From contig NZ_AP023057.1 of NCBI RefSeq assembly GCF_016629565.1, positions 1,054,001 through 1,118,000 of the forward strand: a stretch of 64,000 nucleotides of DNA, written 5' to 3'. Numbering within the stretch: position 1 is the first letter of the stretch; every line of letters begins with the position of its first letter. The DNA comes from Nitratiruptor sp. YY08-10 (GTDB lineage: Bacteria > Campylobacterota > Campylobacteria > Campylobacterales > Nitratiruptoraceae). This document shows positions 34,669-44,925 of the stretch, one piece after another. The position numbers and the translations under genes are program-made. Below the pieces are notes generated by a model. That model was not told the origin of the DNA. It was given only the letters and a program-made list of their open reading frames with translations, and did no database searches.

Positions 34669-35389
34669 TGACGATAACGTATTTTTGTCCGTATCTGTTT
34701 TCTCGCATGGCAACATATTTGTCAGGGAAGGCTTCTCGAAGCTGTTTGAGTGCTATCTGCACAAGAACACCATCGAGCGGTTTTGTCTGTCCTTTGCCCT
34801 CTTCTTTGATACGTTCAATGATAGGTGCAAGGTAGTTTGCAATCATCTCTTCTTGCGTTTTGAGAAACTCAGCAATTTCAAGGCGAAGCTGAAGACCGTA
34901 TTTTGGATTGATCCAGTTAAAAAGCATATAGGAAAGGGCTTTGTAGCGATATCCCTCTTTCCCGATAAGCAGTGCCGCATCATTTCCGTTAAACTCTACC
35001 AAAAGTGTCTCTTTATCATAGGGTTTTACTTCAATTGTGTCAATTTCAAAGCAGGCATTTTGAAAGAGTCTGTTGATATCTTTTTGTACTTCTTTCGCGA
35101 TTTCATTGATATTTTTTTCTTCTTTGTAAAAATTGTCAAAAATCTCTTTCTCTTCTGTATCAGTCTCTATTTGTGGCAACGGTTTTTCTACTGCTGCCGG
35201 AATTTCGGGCTCTTTTGATTTTTCACAGACCAAAACAATGGCATTTTTCTTGCCGATACCCAAAATCCCTTTGGACGGATGCTGCAAAATCTTCACATCA
35301 AGTTCTGTAATAGACTTTCCAAAAGCTTCTGAAGCTTTTTTATATGCTTCTTCCAGTGTCGGTGCTTCAAATTTCATCTGTTCGCTCAT
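34652..35389 (-). CDS. jag: Jag/KhpB-type RNA-binding protein
   Basis: 245 residues. The N-terminal Jag domain has F-E-A-P-T-L-E-E-A-Y and G-I-L-G-I-G-K-K; an acidic linker, a KH-like domain (L-L-I-G-K-E-G-Y-R-Y-K-A-L-S-Y) and a C-terminal R3H-like segment follow. It is located between yidC and mnmE, the conserved place for this gene, with a 4-base overlap to yidC. Known relatives bind RNA and affect cell elongation; the target here is unknown. Confidence 0.88.
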   Translation of the reverse strand: MSEQMKFEAPTLEEAYKKASEAFGKSITELDVKILQHPSKGILGIGKKNAIVLVCEKSKEPEIPAAVEKPLPQIETDTEEKEIFDNFYKEEKNINEIAKEVQKDINRLFQNACFEIDTIEVKPYDKETLLVEFNGNDAALLIGKEGYRYKALSYMLFNWINPKYGLQLRLEIAEFLKTQEEMIANYLAPIIERIKEEGKGQTKPLDGVLVQIALKQLREAFPDKYVAMRENRYGQKYVIVNEYRK

Positions 35390-36972
35390 GCTTTTTCCTT
35401 TTGCGCCACTTTTCTGGCTTCAAAAATCTTATTGACAATAAGCTGCTGAATGATTGAGAGGATATTGTTGACAAACCAGTACAGAGTCAAACCGGCTGGG
35501 AATGTCAAGAAAAAGAACGTAAAGACAATCGGCAACCATTCAAAAATTTTCTTCTGCATAGGATCTGTAATAGTGGTTGGGGTGATTTTTTGATGGATAT
35601 ACATCGTAGCACCCATCAAAACAGGCAAGATAAAGTATGGGTCTTTGCTACTAAGATCCGTTATCCACAAGATCCAAGGTGCACCTTTGAGTTCAATCGC
35701 ATTGAGTAAAACCCGATAGATTGCAAAAAAGACTGGGATTTGCAAAAGCATAGGAAGACAACCACCCATAGGATTGGCACCATGTTTTTTATAAAGCTGC
35801 ATCATGTGGGCATTGAGTTTTTGCGGATCGCCTTTATATTTTTGCTGAAGCTCTTTGATTTTCGGTGCAAGGTCTTTAAGCTTTTGCATAGAGAGCATTC
35901 CCTTGAGCGTCAGCGGGAAAAGAATGATTCGTATGATGATAGTCAATACAACAATAGCCCAGCCCCAGTTGCCTATAAAATGGTAGAGTGCCAAAAGCGC
36001 TTTAAACATCGGTTTGGCAATGAATGTAAAGAACCCATACTCTATAACATCAGTGAGTTCAGGATTGATCGCTTTAAGGGTTTCATACTCTTTTGGACCG
36101 AAATAGCCGCCAACATGAAAATTTGGAGAGCCCTGGACAAAAAGAATCGGATTTTCTTCACTGTCTTTTGACACTACCACATCAAGACCATTTTTCAGAT
36201 CGTAAAAGAGTGTAGCATAGTATCTATCGAAAGCCGCAGCAATTTTTGCCTTTTTAAAAACTTCCGTTCCTTTTGCATCGCCATCTTCGATGATCGTGAT
36301 TGTCCCATCAGCCTCTTTGATCAACGCTCCATGAAGCGTGTATCCGTCAATACGAACATTGGGTCGGTATCCAGGTGATATATAGTATGGACTATTTTTT
36401 GTAAGGGTGATCGTCGCTTCGTAATGTCCATCGGGATAGACGGTAATCTTTTTCGTAATTTCCGTTATCCCTAAATCTTGTTTGAGTGTAATCGTAGTGG
36501 GTTCTGATAAAGAGATCTCTTTTGGACCATTGTAACGATACGGTATCTTAAAAGCTTTTTCATTCAAAGAACTGTCGCTAAATCGAAGCTCCAAAGGTTT
36601 GGGAAGTTTGTTTTGATCAAAAAGTTTTATTTGGGAACCGGACTCATTTTTATACTTTTTCTCCTCCAAAATCACTTGTGAAACTCTTCCCAGATTATCG
36701 ATAAGCAGATCGAATTTCGCAAATCTGATTTTGACCAGCTGTTGAGTTTGCTCACTACTTTCTTCCTTGCTTACCGGTGCTTTCATATTTTGTCCGCTCA
36801 CAGGTGCAGCTGATGCAGTTTTGGCTGGAGCTTCGGTTTTGGTTGATGTGTTGCTCTCAAGAGGCTGTTTTGGCTTTTGCGGCATAAAGAAGAAATCGTA
36901 TGCAAAAAATACAACTAAAGAGATTATTGTTGCAAGTAATACGCGTTGGTTTGTACTCATCTTTTCTAACAT
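35386..36972 (-). CDS. yidC: Membrane protein insertase YidC
   Basis: 528 residues, the long Gram-negative form. It has an N-terminal transmembrane anchor (R-V-L-L-A-T-I-I-S-L-V-V-F-F-A-Y), a low-complexity Thr/Ala/Ser linker, a large periplasmic beta-domain, then five C-terminal helices starting G-N-W-G-W-A-I-V-V-L-T-I-I-I-R with the essential Arg. M-G-G-C-L-P-M-L-L-Q-I-P is characteristic. It inserts inner-membrane proteins with or without Sec. The start overlaps the yidD stop. Confidence 0.95.
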   Translation of the reverse strand: MLEKMSTNQRVLLATIISLVVFFAYDFFFMPQKPKQPLESNTSTKTEAPAKTASAAPVSGQNMKAPVSKEESSEQTQQLVKIRFAKFDLLIDNLGRVSQVILEEKKYKNESGSQIKLFDQNKLPKPLELRFSDSSLNEKAFKIPYRYNGPKEISLSEPTTITLKQDLGITEITKKITVYPDGHYEATITLTKNSPYYISPGYRPNVRIDGYTLHGALIKEADGTITIIEDGDAKGTEVFKKAKIAAAFDRYYATLFYDLKNGLDVVVSKDSEENPILFVQGSPNFHVGGYFGPKEYETLKAINPELTDVIEYGFFTFIAKPMFKALLALYHFIGNWGWAIVVLTIIIRIILFPLTLKGMLSMQKLKDLAPKIKELQQKYKGDPQKLNAHMMQLYKKHGANPMGGCLPMLLQIPVFFAIYRVLLNAIELKGAPWILWITDLSSKDPYFILPVLMGATMYIHQKITPTTITDPMQKKIFEWLPIVFTFFFLTFPAGLTLYWFVNNILSIIQQLIVNKIFEARKVAQKEKA

Positions 36973-37292
36973 TGGCTACCTTTAAAATTTTTTATAAGAA
37001 AATATTCCGATTCACTTTTTGGAATGAACCAGTATTGTACTCTGATCTTTTTGTATGAGACATTACAAAATTTTTTTCGAACAGTAGGATACTCTATTCC
37101 TCCCGGGAAGAGTTGGTTGCATCGAAGAATGCGAAATGTTGTATGAAAAAGAGCACGAAACAGATTGTCTTGCTCTAACTTCCAAACGGCATATTCCGAA
37201 CAAGTCGGATAGTATCTGCAGCTACCATAAGAGAGAAGCGTAAAAATCTTTTGATAGATTTTCAGCAAGATAAGAAGACTCTTTTTTACCAT
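36966..37292 (-). CDS. yidD: Membrane protein insertion efficiency factor YidD
   Basis: 108 residues from ATG 37292, which overlaps the rnpA stop. The diagnostic segment S-C-R-Y-Y-P-T-C-S-E-Y-A and later L-R-C-N-Q-L-F-P-G-G are present. It extends about 25 residues beyond the usual YidD end, with a basic aromatic tail. It lies between rnpA and yidC, as in most bacteria. Confidence 0.9.
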   Translation of the reverse strand: MVKKSLLILLKIYQKIFTLLSYGSCRYYPTCSEYAVWKLEQDNLFRALFHTTFRILRCNQLFPGGIEYPTVRKKFCNVSYKKIRVQYWFIPKSESEYFLIKNFKGSQC

Positions 37293-37570
37293 TTTCGTCT
37301 CTTTATACGCTCCAGGGTTTTTTCCATCTCCTGGCAAACTCTTTTGTATTCTGTTTCCAATAATTTCGGTTTAGCGACAAAGACATATCGTCCTGTCGGA
37401 AAATGATCAAAAAATTGTATGAAAAGAGCTTTGAGAATTCGTTTCGCTCTGTTTCTTTGAACCGCCTTGCCAACTTTCTTACTGGCAACAAATCCTATCC
37501 GCATATCTTTATCTGGTATGTAAAATAGGACAAAATATGGGGAATGGAAAGCGATTCCCCTTTTATACAC
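37286..37570 (-). CDS. rnpA: Ribonuclease P protein component RnpA (N-terminus uncertain)
   Basis: The frame contains the RNR signature V-Q-R-N-R-A-K-R-I-L-K-A and the fold of RnpA. The only canonical start, GTG 37570, would remove the conserved first helix. The same frame upstream still encodes T-L-K-T-K-R-E-F-D-Y-V-Y-K-R-G, which matches the RnpA N-terminus. That frame has no ATG, GTG or TTG back to the stop at 37631-37633. Translation may therefore begin at a non-standard codon such as ATT 37624, ATA 37615 or ATC 37606, overlapping or touching the end of rpmH. The RNA partner is encoded at 62091-62431. Confidence 0.85.
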   Translation of the reverse strand: MYKRGIAFHSPYFVLFYIPDKDMRIGFVASKKVGKAVQRNRAKRILKALFIQFFDHFPTGRYVFVAKPKLLETEYKRVCQEMEKTLERIKRRKW

Positions 37571-37611
37571 ATAATCAAACTCTCTTTTTGTTTTGAGAGT
37601 CTGGATTCCTT

Positions 37612-37746
37612 TTATACTGCCAATCTTTTTCTACCTTTTCTTCTTCTTGCGTTGATTACTTTTCGCCCATTTTTCGTTTTCATCCGCGCTCTAAATCCGT
37701 GGGTTCTTTTTCGTCTCGTATTGTGCGGTTGGTATGTTCGTTTCAT
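37612..37746 (-). CDS. rpmH: 50S ribosomal protein L34
   Basis: 44 residues, begins [19 protein letters not shown] and ends R-R-K-R-L-A-V. It is highly basic, the exact L34 pattern and length, with an AAGGA ribosome site 6 bases before ATG 37746. It leads the rpmH-rnpA-yidD-yidC-jag-mnmE gene run. Confidence 0.97.
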   Translation of the reverse strand: MKRTYQPHNTRRKRTHGFRARMKTKNGRKVINARRRKGRKRLAV

Positions 37747-37855
37747 ACACGTCCTTTTCCATAAAATTTTGAGCCTAAGTTTACTAAAACTGAACTTAAT
37801 TCGAGATTAGTTCCGAAAATAGAACAATGATGAAATAATAGCAGGAATATGAACA

Positions 37856-37864
37856 TGATATAAT
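37856..37864 (+). promoter_or_regulatory. Extended -10 promoter of the diguanylate cyclase gene
   Basis: TGATATAAT forms a perfect extended -10 element 21 bases before the ATG at 37886, followed by an AAGGA site. It lies in the divergent gap shared with rpmH. No matching -35 is obvious. Confidence 0.5.
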
Positions 37865-37885
37865 GGTTAAAGATAAGGATTAATT

Positions 37886-39181
37886 ATGAGAAAGCATCTC
37901 CTCACAACCTTTCATAAACGGATTGTACTCACTTTTTTGATTATATACCTCTTTTTTATAATAGCTGCAAATTATCAATACTACTCCATAGTACAGCAAG
38001 AACTCAATTTAAAATATTCCCATTTGGAATCTCTTCCTTTTTTAGACACTATCTGGCATGCACTTCGCAACATCCCTATAGAGGTTCATTTACAAGATAA
38101 TACCGTACGATACAGACCTTCTTTCTCCTATTATCGTTTTATTATCACGCCAAATATCTTATTGGTTTCTCTGTTTTTCATAATATACCTGATGATTTAT
38201 AGACTCATTGATCGATTTTTAAAACGGGTCAATGTTTTAGGAGCTTTTTTACAAGATTTTTTGCAAACAAACTCTTTGAATGAAGAATATCTTAAAAAAC
38301 TTGATGGAGATAAAGATGATATTCAAATAATGTCATCCCACCTTCTTCACCTTATGCAAGAGAATATGCATAAAAGAAAAATAGAACAATCACTGTTTGA
38401 TCTCTTTTCCTACCTAAAAAAAGATATTGTCCTCATAACAGATCTTCATTTTACTATTTTGGAAAGTTCAGCATATTGGAAAAAAATAGAACAAAAAAAC
38501 AGAAACAACTTTTTAGACTATATCCATACAGATAATCGACCTAAGCTTCTATCAAAGAAAAGAAAAATTGCTTTTCAGGATCATTTGGGTGTAAAAAATA
38601 GGTTGTTTGATATTCAAATCATTGTTTTGGATGATATGACCAGTATTTTAATCAAAGAGATAACCGAATATGAAAAACAAAAAGCGTTTCTCAAAGAACA
38701 GGCACAGCTTGATGAACTGACAAAAACATATAACAGAGCCGCCTGTTTTTCCTTTTTAGATCGGACATTAAATGAATGTTTGGAAAATCGGAAAAAATTT
38801 GCCATATTTTTCGTTGATCTCAATGATTTTAAACCGATCAACGATACCTATGGGCATCAATTTGGAGATTACTGTCTGCAGATTATCTCAAAGCGATTAC
38901 AAAACATCATTCGCCAAGATGACTTCGTTTGCCGATATGGAGGAGATGAATTTATTTTGTGCATTAAAAATGTAGAAAAAAAGAATCTTTATACAATCAC
39001 AAAAAAAATCGACACTCTCCTATCAAAACCGATCCATTATAGAAATAGAGAGTTTTCAGTGAGTGCAGCAATAGGTGTATCACTGTTTCCAGATGACGGG
39101 GAAAATATCGAAAAACTGATTGAAATTACAGATAAGAGGATGTATGAAAACAAAAAGAGTTTGAAAGGCCAAAGAGATTAG
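37886..39181 (+). CDS. Membrane diguanylate cyclase (GGDEF)
   Basis: 431 residues. Two transmembrane helices (about 12-32 and 88-108) enclose a short periplasmic sensor. A PAS-like linker region follows, then a GGDEF domain with the intact active motif R-Y-G-G-D-E-F and an RxxD inhibitory site five residues before it (R-Q-D-D). The protein should make cyclic di-GMP from GTP and be product-inhibited. No EAL domain. The 3' end overlaps convergent clpB by 4 bases. Confidence 0.92.
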   Translation: MRKHLLTTFHKRIVLTFLIIYLFFIIAANYQYYSIVQQELNLKYSHLESLPFLDTIWHALRNIPIEVHLQDNTVRYRPSFSYYRFIITPNILLVSLFFIIYLMIYRLIDRFLKRVNVLGAFLQDFLQTNSLNEEYLKKLDGDKDDIQIMSSHLLHLMQENMHKRKIEQSLFDLFSYLKKDIVLITDLHFTILESSAYWKKIEQKNRNNFLDYIHTDNRPKLLSKKRKIAFQDHLGVKNRLFDIQIIVLDDMTSILIKEITEYEKQKAFLKEQAQLDELTKTYNRAACFSFLDRTLNECLENRKKFAIFFVDLNDFKPINDTYGHQFGDYCLQIISKRLQNIIRQDDFVCRYGGDEFILCIKNVEKKNLYTITKKIDTLLSKPIHYRNREFSVSAAIGVSLFPDDGENIEKLIEITDKRMYENKKSLKGQRD

Positions 39182-41766
39182 ACTCTTTGACCATTCACAT
39201 AGACGACAACTTGATCGCCTTCGGCATCAAACTTGACGTTATCGCCCTCTTTGACTTTATCTTCCAAGATAAGCTCAGCCAATGTATCTTCAACGATTTC
39301 ATATAGTGCTCGTTTAAGTGGTCTAGCTCCATAAACAGGATCAAAACCAGCTTTTGCCACAAGTTTTTTCGCACTCTCGGTAAGCTCGATTTTGATATCT
39401 CGCTCTTTAAGTTTCTCTTGAATACGAGCAAACATGATATCCACAATTTTGACAATTTCTTGCTCACCAAGAGGATTGAATATCACGATATCATCAAGTC
39501 GGTTCAAGAATTCAGGTTTAAAATAGCGTTTCAATTCATCTTTGACCGCTTTTTCTCTATCTTCAGGATCTTTAAATTCCATAATTTTATCACTAGCAAT
39601 GTTGCTTGTCATGATGATGATAGTGTTTCTAAAATCGACTGTTACACCTTTATTGTCAGTAAGTCGTCCATCATCAAGCACTTGTAAAAGAATGTTAAAT
39701 ACATCTGGATGCGCTTTTTCGATCTCGTCAAAAAGCACGACGCTGTATGGTTTTCTTCGAACCGCTTCAGTAAGTTGACCACCCTCTTCATATCCAACAT
39801 ATCCAGGAGGCGCACCAACAAGTCGGCTCACCGCATGTTTTTCCATATATTCACTCATATCAATTCGTATAAGCGATTTTTCTGTATCGAACAGGAATCT
39901 CGCCAGTGTTTTAGCTGTCTCGGTCTTACCAACTCCGGTAGGTCCCAAGAACATAAAACTGCCAATCGGTCTGTTGGTATCAGACAGCCCCGCTTTGTTT
40001 CGCTTGATCGCTCTTGCCACCGCTTTGATGGCTGCATCTTGTCCAACCACATATTTTTTAAGTTCATCTTCAACATGCAAGATTTTCTCTTTTTCGCTTT
40101 GAAGCATTTTTGTAACCGGAATACCAGTCCATTTGCTCACGATCTTGGCGATCATCTCTTCATCAACGGCATTTTTCAAAAGCGTTCCAGCTTCTTGCAT
40201 TCGATTCCACTGCTCATTAAGCTCAGCTAGCTTTTGCTCCATTTGTGGAATCTGACCATATTCGATTTCAGCTGCTTTGTTATAGTCACCTTCTCGTTTT
40301 GCTTTTTCGGCTTCTGCTTTGAGTCGCTCGATTTTCTCTTTAATTTCGGCAATCTCTTTGAAAATCTTTTTCTCTGTTTCAAATTGTGATTCAAGCGCTC
40401 GTTTTTTCTCTTCCAAATCAGCCAATTCTTTTTCTATTTCTGCAAGACGCTCTTCATTTTTCTTGCTTTTTTCCATCAAAAGCGCTTCTTTTTCAACAAG
40501 AAGTTGTTGAATTTCTCGTTTTACTTTGCTTAGTTCAAAAGGTTCAGATTCGATTTGCATTTTTAGTTCTGCCGCTGCTTCATCGATCAAGTCGATTGCC
40601 TTATCCGGTAAATATCTGTCTGTAATATATCTGCTTGAAAGTTTCACAGCAGCTACTAAAGCACTATCTAAGATCTGTACATTGTGATGCGCTTCGAGTC
40701 GCTCTCTCAGTCCTCTTAAAATCTGCAACGCTTCATTGATACTCGGTTCTTCAACTTTGACCGGTTGAAACCTTCTTTGCAGCGCTGCATCTTTTTCAAA
40801 ATATTTTCTATACTCTTTGAGTGTTGTCGCACCAATTGTATGGAGTTCACCTCGTGCCAGGGCTGGCTTTAGGATGTTTGCAGCATCCATACTTCCTTCA
40901 CTAGCACCCGCTCCAACTATTGTATGAATCTCATCAATAAATAGGATAATATTCCCTGCATTTTTCACTTCATCAATCACAGCTTTGAGTCGATCTTCAA
41001 ATTCACCTCGATATTTTGCACCAGCTACAAGGGAAGTCATATCAAGAGCTATAACTCGTTTGTTTTGCAAACTCAAAGGAACTTCATGGTTGATAATTCT
41101 TTGAGCTAGTCCCTCTACAATAGCAGTTTTACCAACACCAGGCTCACCTAGCAAGATTGGGTTGTTTTTTGTTTTTCGAATCAAAATCTGCATTACTCTA
41201 TGGATCTCTTCATCCCGCCCAATAACTGGATCAAGTTCACCTTCAGCAGCTTTTTTCGTCAAATCAATTCCATACTTTTCTAAAGCCTCAAGAGTTTCAT
41301 CTGCTGTTTGGGATTCGATTTTTTTACCACCACGAATGGATTCAAGTGTCTTTTTAAGCTCAAAAAGATCTACATACTTTCCAAGGACTTCTTTAAATAC
41401 CGGATCATCCGTATTGGCTTCTATCCAGGTATCAACGGCTAGGTACTGATCGCCATTTCGAACCATCAAACCTTCGGCTTTTTGAAGGCTTTCAGCAAGG
41501 TTCCTAGAAATTTTTATGCTCTCTTTTGTGATAGAAGAGACTTTAGGCAGTCTATCAGCTACACTTTTTACTTCAAGCTCCATCGGAGTTTTATCCACTC
41601 CCATTTTGTTGAGCGCTTGATTAAGAATTGAACCTGAATCTGTCAGAAGTGCCCATAGTACATGAACGACATCAACTTCAGGGTTTTTGTTGTGCAAAGC
41701 AAGACTGACAGCACTATCTAAAGTCTCCGTCATTTTATGTGTCAATTTTTCGAAAATATTGCTCAT
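39178..41766 (-). CDS. clpB: ClpB disaggregase
   Basis: 862 residues. It has a Clp N-domain, AAA-1 with Walker A G-E-P-G-V-G-K-T, a long coiled-coil middle domain (about 400-540) rich in K, E and L, AAA-2 with G-P-T-G-V-G-K-T-E, and a D2-small domain. It solubilises aggregated protein with DnaK. ATG 41766 (M-S-N-I-F-E-K-L) follows an AAGGAG site; an in-frame ATG five codons upstream is less likely. It has its own near-ideal promoter at 41798-41826. Confidence 0.95.
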   Translation of the reverse strand: MSNIFEKLTHKMTETLDSAVSLALHNKNPEVDVVHVLWALLTDSGSILNQALNKMGVDKTPMELEVKSVADRLPKVSSITKESIKISRNLAESLQKAEGLMVRNGDQYLAVDTWIEANTDDPVFKEVLGKYVDLFELKKTLESIRGGKKIESQTADETLEALEKYGIDLTKKAAEGELDPVIGRDEEIHRVMQILIRKTKNNPILLGEPGVGKTAIVEGLAQRIINHEVPLSLQNKRVIALDMTSLVAGAKYRGEFEDRLKAVIDEVKNAGNIILFIDEIHTIVGAGASEGSMDAANILKPALARGELHTIGATTLKEYRKYFEKDAALQRRFQPVKVEEPSINEALQILRGLRERLEAHHNVQILDSALVAAVKLSSRYITDRYLPDKAIDLIDEAAAELKMQIESEPFELSKVKREIQQLLVEKEALLMEKSKKNEERLAEIEKELADLEEKKRALESQFETEKKIFKEIAEIKEKIERLKAEAEKAKREGDYNKAAEIEYGQIPQMEQKLAELNEQWNRMQEAGTLLKNAVDEEMIAKIVSKWTGIPVTKMLQSEKEKILHVEDELKKYVVGQDAAIKAVARAIKRNKAGLSDTNRPIGSFMFLGPTGVGKTETAKTLARFLFDTEKSLIRIDMSEYMEKHAVSRLVGAPPGYVGYEEGGQLTEAVRRKPYSVVLFDEIEKAHPDVFNILLQVLDDGRLTDNKGVTVDFRNTIIIMTSNIASDKIMEFKDPEDREKAVKDELKRYFKPEFLNRLDDIVIFNPLGEQEIVKIVDIMFARIQEKLKERDIKIELTESAKKLVAKAGFDPVYGARPLKRALYEIVEDTLAELILEDKVKEGDNVKFDAEGDQVVVYVNGQRV

Positions 41767-41797
41767 ATTTTCTCCTTTCAAAATTTATTCTCATTTA

Positions 41798-41826
41798 ATT
41801 ATATAATCTTAGTCAATTATTGTCAA
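41798..41826 (-). promoter_or_regulatory. Perfect-consensus sigma-70 promoter of clpB
   Basis: On the minus strand, TTGACA (41821-41826), a 17-base spacer and TATAAT (41798-41803) match the consensus exactly. TTGAC half-sites recur on both strands across 41812-41846, giving a partly symmetric block around the -35. A promoter this strong for a stress gene implies repression under normal conditions. No HAIR (HspR) or CIRCE (HrcA) palindrome is present, so the repressor is unknown. Confidence 0.7.
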
Positions 41827-41997
41827 ATAAATTGATTATTGTTGACATATATTGTTTAAAACCGCTTTTATACACTCCAATCATAGCAAACTTTTTCTAT
41901 CAATAGTGATACTAAAGTTGCATTTGTTATTTAGCCAACTTTTAGTAATGATTCCTTATAATATTGCACCATTATATCAGCCTATACAAGGGAATAG

Positions 41998-43299
41998 ATG
42001 AAAAAAAGCAAATCATTTTACGCAGGTCTCTGTGTGGCTCTTTTGCTAAGTACAAGCTCCATGCTTGCAAAAAGCAGTTACGATGACAACTTGACAGCAA
42101 AACTGCAAGCTGTTGCCAAATTCACAAAAGTCGTCAATACTGTAGAACGATACTATGTCGATCCGCTCAATATCGAAGAGATCATCAACAAAGCGATTGC
42201 CGGTCTTTTGAGCAATCTCGACGCTCATTCAGCATATCTGGACAAAAAACATTATAAAGAACTCCAGATCCAAACACGGGGAGAATTTGGTGGACTTGGC
42301 ATTACAGTTGGCATGAGAGACGGAGCACTTACCGTTATAGCTCCACTTGAGGGAACTCCCGCAGATAAAGCCGGACTCAAAGCCGGTGACATCATTTTAA
42401 AAATCAACGATAAATCCACGTTGGATATGACACTCGATGAAGCTGTCAATCTCATGCGGGGCAAACCTGGAACAAAAATCAAACTCACGATCTTTCGAAA
42501 AGGAGCTGCGAAGCCTTTTGTCGTTGAAATCACCCGAGCTATTATCAAAGTGCAATCAGTTTATGCAAAGCACATCATAAAGCCCGAATATCTCTATCTT
42601 CGAATCACAAATTTTGATAAAAAAGTGGTACATGATGTCAAAAAACATCTCAAAGCTAATCCACAAACTAAAGGGATAGTGATTGATCTACGAAACAATC
42701 CGGGTGGTCTCCTTGATCAAGCGGTAGGACTGTCCGATCTTTTTATAGACAAAGGAGTGATCGTATCACAAAAGGGACGTATTCAATCCGAAAACAGAGT
42801 CTATAAAGCACACTCTGCGGGAACAATAAAAAATATACCCATTGTCGTTCTTGTCAATGGTGGAAGTGCCAGTGCCAGCGAAATCGTCAGCGGTGCGTTA
42901 CAGGATCACCACAGGGCTGTAATCGTCGGTGAAAAAACATTTGGAAAAGGAAGCGTGCAGGTTATCTTGCCAATCGATAAAGATGAGGCGATCAAACTTA
43001 CCATAGCAAGATACTACCTCCCGAGTGGAAGAACCATTCAGGCAAAAGGCATCACACCAGATGTGACCGTATATCCTGGAAAAGTGGAGAAAAAAGAAGA
43101 CGAGTTTATGATCAAAGAGGCTGAACTCAAAGCACATCTCAAGAGTGAACTAGAAAAGATAGAAGGGAAAAAACCAAAAAAAGAGACAAAAAAAGAGCAA
43201 AAAAATCTCATTGATGAAAAAGCATTGTACGATGACGCACAGCTAAAAGAGGGATATGATATTTTAAAAGCACTGATTATCGCTAAGGAGCATAGATGA
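41998..43299 (+). CDS. C-terminal processing peptidase (S41, CtpA-like)
   Basis: 433 residues: signal peptide/anchor (first 24), a PDZ domain (about 85-165, G-G-L-G-I-T-V with G-L-K-A-G-D-I-I-L), then the S41 core with the nucleophile Ser in G-G-S-A-S-A-S-E-I and the general-base Lys in [10 protein letters not shown]. The C-terminal tail is Lys/Glu-rich. A periplasmic protease trimming C-termini of envelope proteins. It heads the operon and overlaps purC by 4 bases. Confidence 0.92.
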   Translation: MKKSKSFYAGLCVALLLSTSSMLAKSSYDDNLTAKLQAVAKFTKVVNTVERYYVDPLNIEEIINKAIAGLLSNLDAHSAYLDKKHYKELQIQTRGEFGGLGITVGMRDGALTVIAPLEGTPADKAGLKAGDIILKINDKSTLDMTLDEAVNLMRGKPGTKIKLTIFRKGAAKPFVVEITRAIIKVQSVYAKHIIKPEYLYLRITNFDKKVVHDVKKHLKANPQTKGIVIDLRNNPGGLLDQAVGLSDLFIDKGVIVSQKGRIQSENRVYKAHSAGTIKNIPIVVLVNGGSASASEIVSGALQDHHRAVIVGEKTFGKGSVQVILPIDKDEAIKLTIARYYLPSGRTIQAKGITPDVTVYPGKVEKKEDEFMIKEAELKAHLKSELEKIEGKKPKKETKKEQKNLIDEKALYDDAQLKEGYDILKALIIAKEHR

Positions 43300-44015
43300 A
43301 AAAAACCCAACTCTTATACGAAGGCAAAGCAAAAAAGATCTGGAAAACAGATGATGAAAATCTTTTGATTGCCGAATTTAAAGACTCATTGACTGCATTT
43401 GATGCACAAAAAAAATCGGAAGAAGCCGGCAAAGGTGCACTCAATTGCAAAATTAGCGCCAATCTTTTTAAATTGTTAGAAGAGCAAGGCATCAAAACCC
43501 ATTTCGTTGAATGCATAAGTGAAAATGAAATGGTCATTAAAAAAGCAGAAATGATTATGATTGAAGTGGTTGTTCGTAACATTGCTACCGGATCGTTGAC
43601 AAAAAGACTCGGGATTGCTGATGGTACAAAACTACCTTTTGCTTTAGTAGAATTTTATTACAAAAATGATGCTTTACATGATCCATTGATCAATGATGAG
43701 CATGCGCTCATTTTGGAACTTGTGGAGCACGAAAGTGAACTGGAAGAGTTAAAACGGCTCGGTCGAGAGATCAATGTGGTTCTCAAAAGTTTTTTTGATA
43801 AAGCAAATCTCAATCTTGTCGATTTTAAAGTAGAGTTTGGAAAAGATAGCGAAGGCAATATTATTCTCGCAGATGAGATCAGTCCGGACAGTTGTCGATT
43901 CTGGGACAAAACAAGCGGTGAAAAACTGGACAAGGATCTTTTCAGACACGATCTTGGCAATGTGAAAGTCGCATATGAAGAGGTACTAAATAGAATAACA
44001 AAGGTGATGCAATGA
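43296..44015 (+). CDS. purC: SAICAR synthetase PurC
   Basis: 239 residues. Begins [12 protein letters not shown]. Motifs include [17 protein letters not shown] and [13 protein letters not shown]. Condenses CAIR with aspartate in purine synthesis. ATGA overlaps on both sides with ctpA and purS indicate tight coupling. Confidence 0.95.
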   Translation: MKKTQLLYEGKAKKIWKTDDENLLIAEFKDSLTAFDAQKKSEEAGKGALNCKISANLFKLLEEQGIKTHFVECISENEMVIKKAEMIMIEVVVRNIATGSLTKRLGIADGTKLPFALVEFYYKNDALHDPLINDEHALILELVEHESELEELKRLGREINVVLKSFFDKANLNLVDFKVEFGKDSEGNIILADEISPDSCRFWDKTSGEKLDKDLFRHDLGNVKVAYEEVLNRITKVMQ

Positions 44016-44257
44016 AAGCAGTAGTTAATATCTATCTTAAAGAAGGTGTTCTTGATCCTCAAGGAAAAGCTGTTCATCATGCGCTGCAACAGCTCGGTTT
44101 TCAAAATGTGGAGGATGTTCGTGTGGGAAAACAGATCGTATTACAGCTCTCAGGTGCAATGAGTGAAGAGGAGGCAAAGAAAGAGGTTGAGCAGATGTGT
44201 GAAAAACTGCTCGCGAATACTGTTATAGAAGATTACAATATAGAGATTGTACGATGA
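44012..44257 (+). CDS. purS: Phosphoribosylformylglycinamidine synthase subunit PurS
   Basis: 81 residues. The pattern [17 protein letters not shown] is diagnostic for PurS. Bridges PurQ and the small PurL (encoded at 24894). Its presence confirms the three-subunit type of FGAM synthase. Overlaps purC and purQ by 4 bases each. Confidence 0.94.
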   Translation: MKAVVNIYLKEGVLDPQGKAVHHALQQLGFQNVEDVRVGKQIVLQLSGAMSEEEAKKEVEQMCEKLLANTVIEDYNIEIVR

Positions 44258-44925
44258 AAGTTGCGATCATACGATTTCCGGGAACCAACTGCGAGTTTGA
44301 TACAGATTATGCATTCTCAAGAATCGGTGCACAGACTCACATCGTCTGGCATAAAAATGATGCACTGCCCAAAAACAGTGATCTTGTTGTTCTACCGGGT
44401 GGATTTAGTTATGGAGACTATCTAAGAAGTGGTGCGATTGCACGATTCAGCCCTATTATGAAAGCAGTAGTTGAATTCGTAAAAAGAGGTGGTTATGTTC
44501 TTGGAATTTGCAACGGATTTCAAATCCTTTTGGAGTCTCATCTTTTGCCTGGAGCGATGAAGCGAAATGAAAATCTGCATTTCATATCCAAATTTCAACA
44601 TATTAAAGTTATCGAAAACAACAATGCATTTTTAAAAAAGCTCAAAAAAGGCGATATACTCAACATTCCAATCGCGCATGCTGAAGGAAACTATTATGTT
44701 GAGCCTGAAAGACTGAAACGAATGTATGATAATCAACAGGTACTTTTGCAATATTGCGATAAAGATGGTAATTATGACAATCCAAATGGCAGTATTGACG
44801 CAATTGCTGGTATCTGTAACGAAACGAAAAACGTTTTTGGACTTATGCCCCATCCGGAACGCGCTTGCGAAAAAATTCTCGGAAGTGATGATGGAATAAA
44901 AATGATAGAAGGATTTCTCCATTAA
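44254..44925 (+). CDS. purQ: Phosphoribosylformylglycinamidine synthase subunit PurQ
   Basis: 223-residue glutaminase subunit supplying ammonia to PurL. Class I amidotransferase triad: Cys in L-G-I-C-N-G-F-Q, His and Glu in M-P-H-P-E-R-A. The N-terminus [12 protein letters not shown] is standard. Coupled to purS by a 4-base overlap. Confidence 0.95.
   Translation: MKVAIIRFPGTNCEFDTDYAFSRIGAQTHIVWHKNDALPKNSDLVVLPGGFSYGDYLRSGAIARFSPIMKAVVEFVKRGGYVLGICNGFQILLESHLLPGAMKRNENLHFISKFQHIKVIENNNAFLKKLKKGDILNIPIAHAEGNYYVEPERLKRMYDNQQVLLQYCDKDGNYDNPNGSIDAIAGICNETKNVFGLMPHPERACEKILGSDDGIKMIEGFLH

Noticed and set aside
39709-40230. 173-codon plus-strand frame inside clpB
   Set aside because: Antisense shadow of AAA-2 coding sequence.
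42252-42548. Minus-strand open frame inside ctpA
   Set aside because: Antisense shadow of a strongly conserved protease gene; no ribosome site or recognisable motif.
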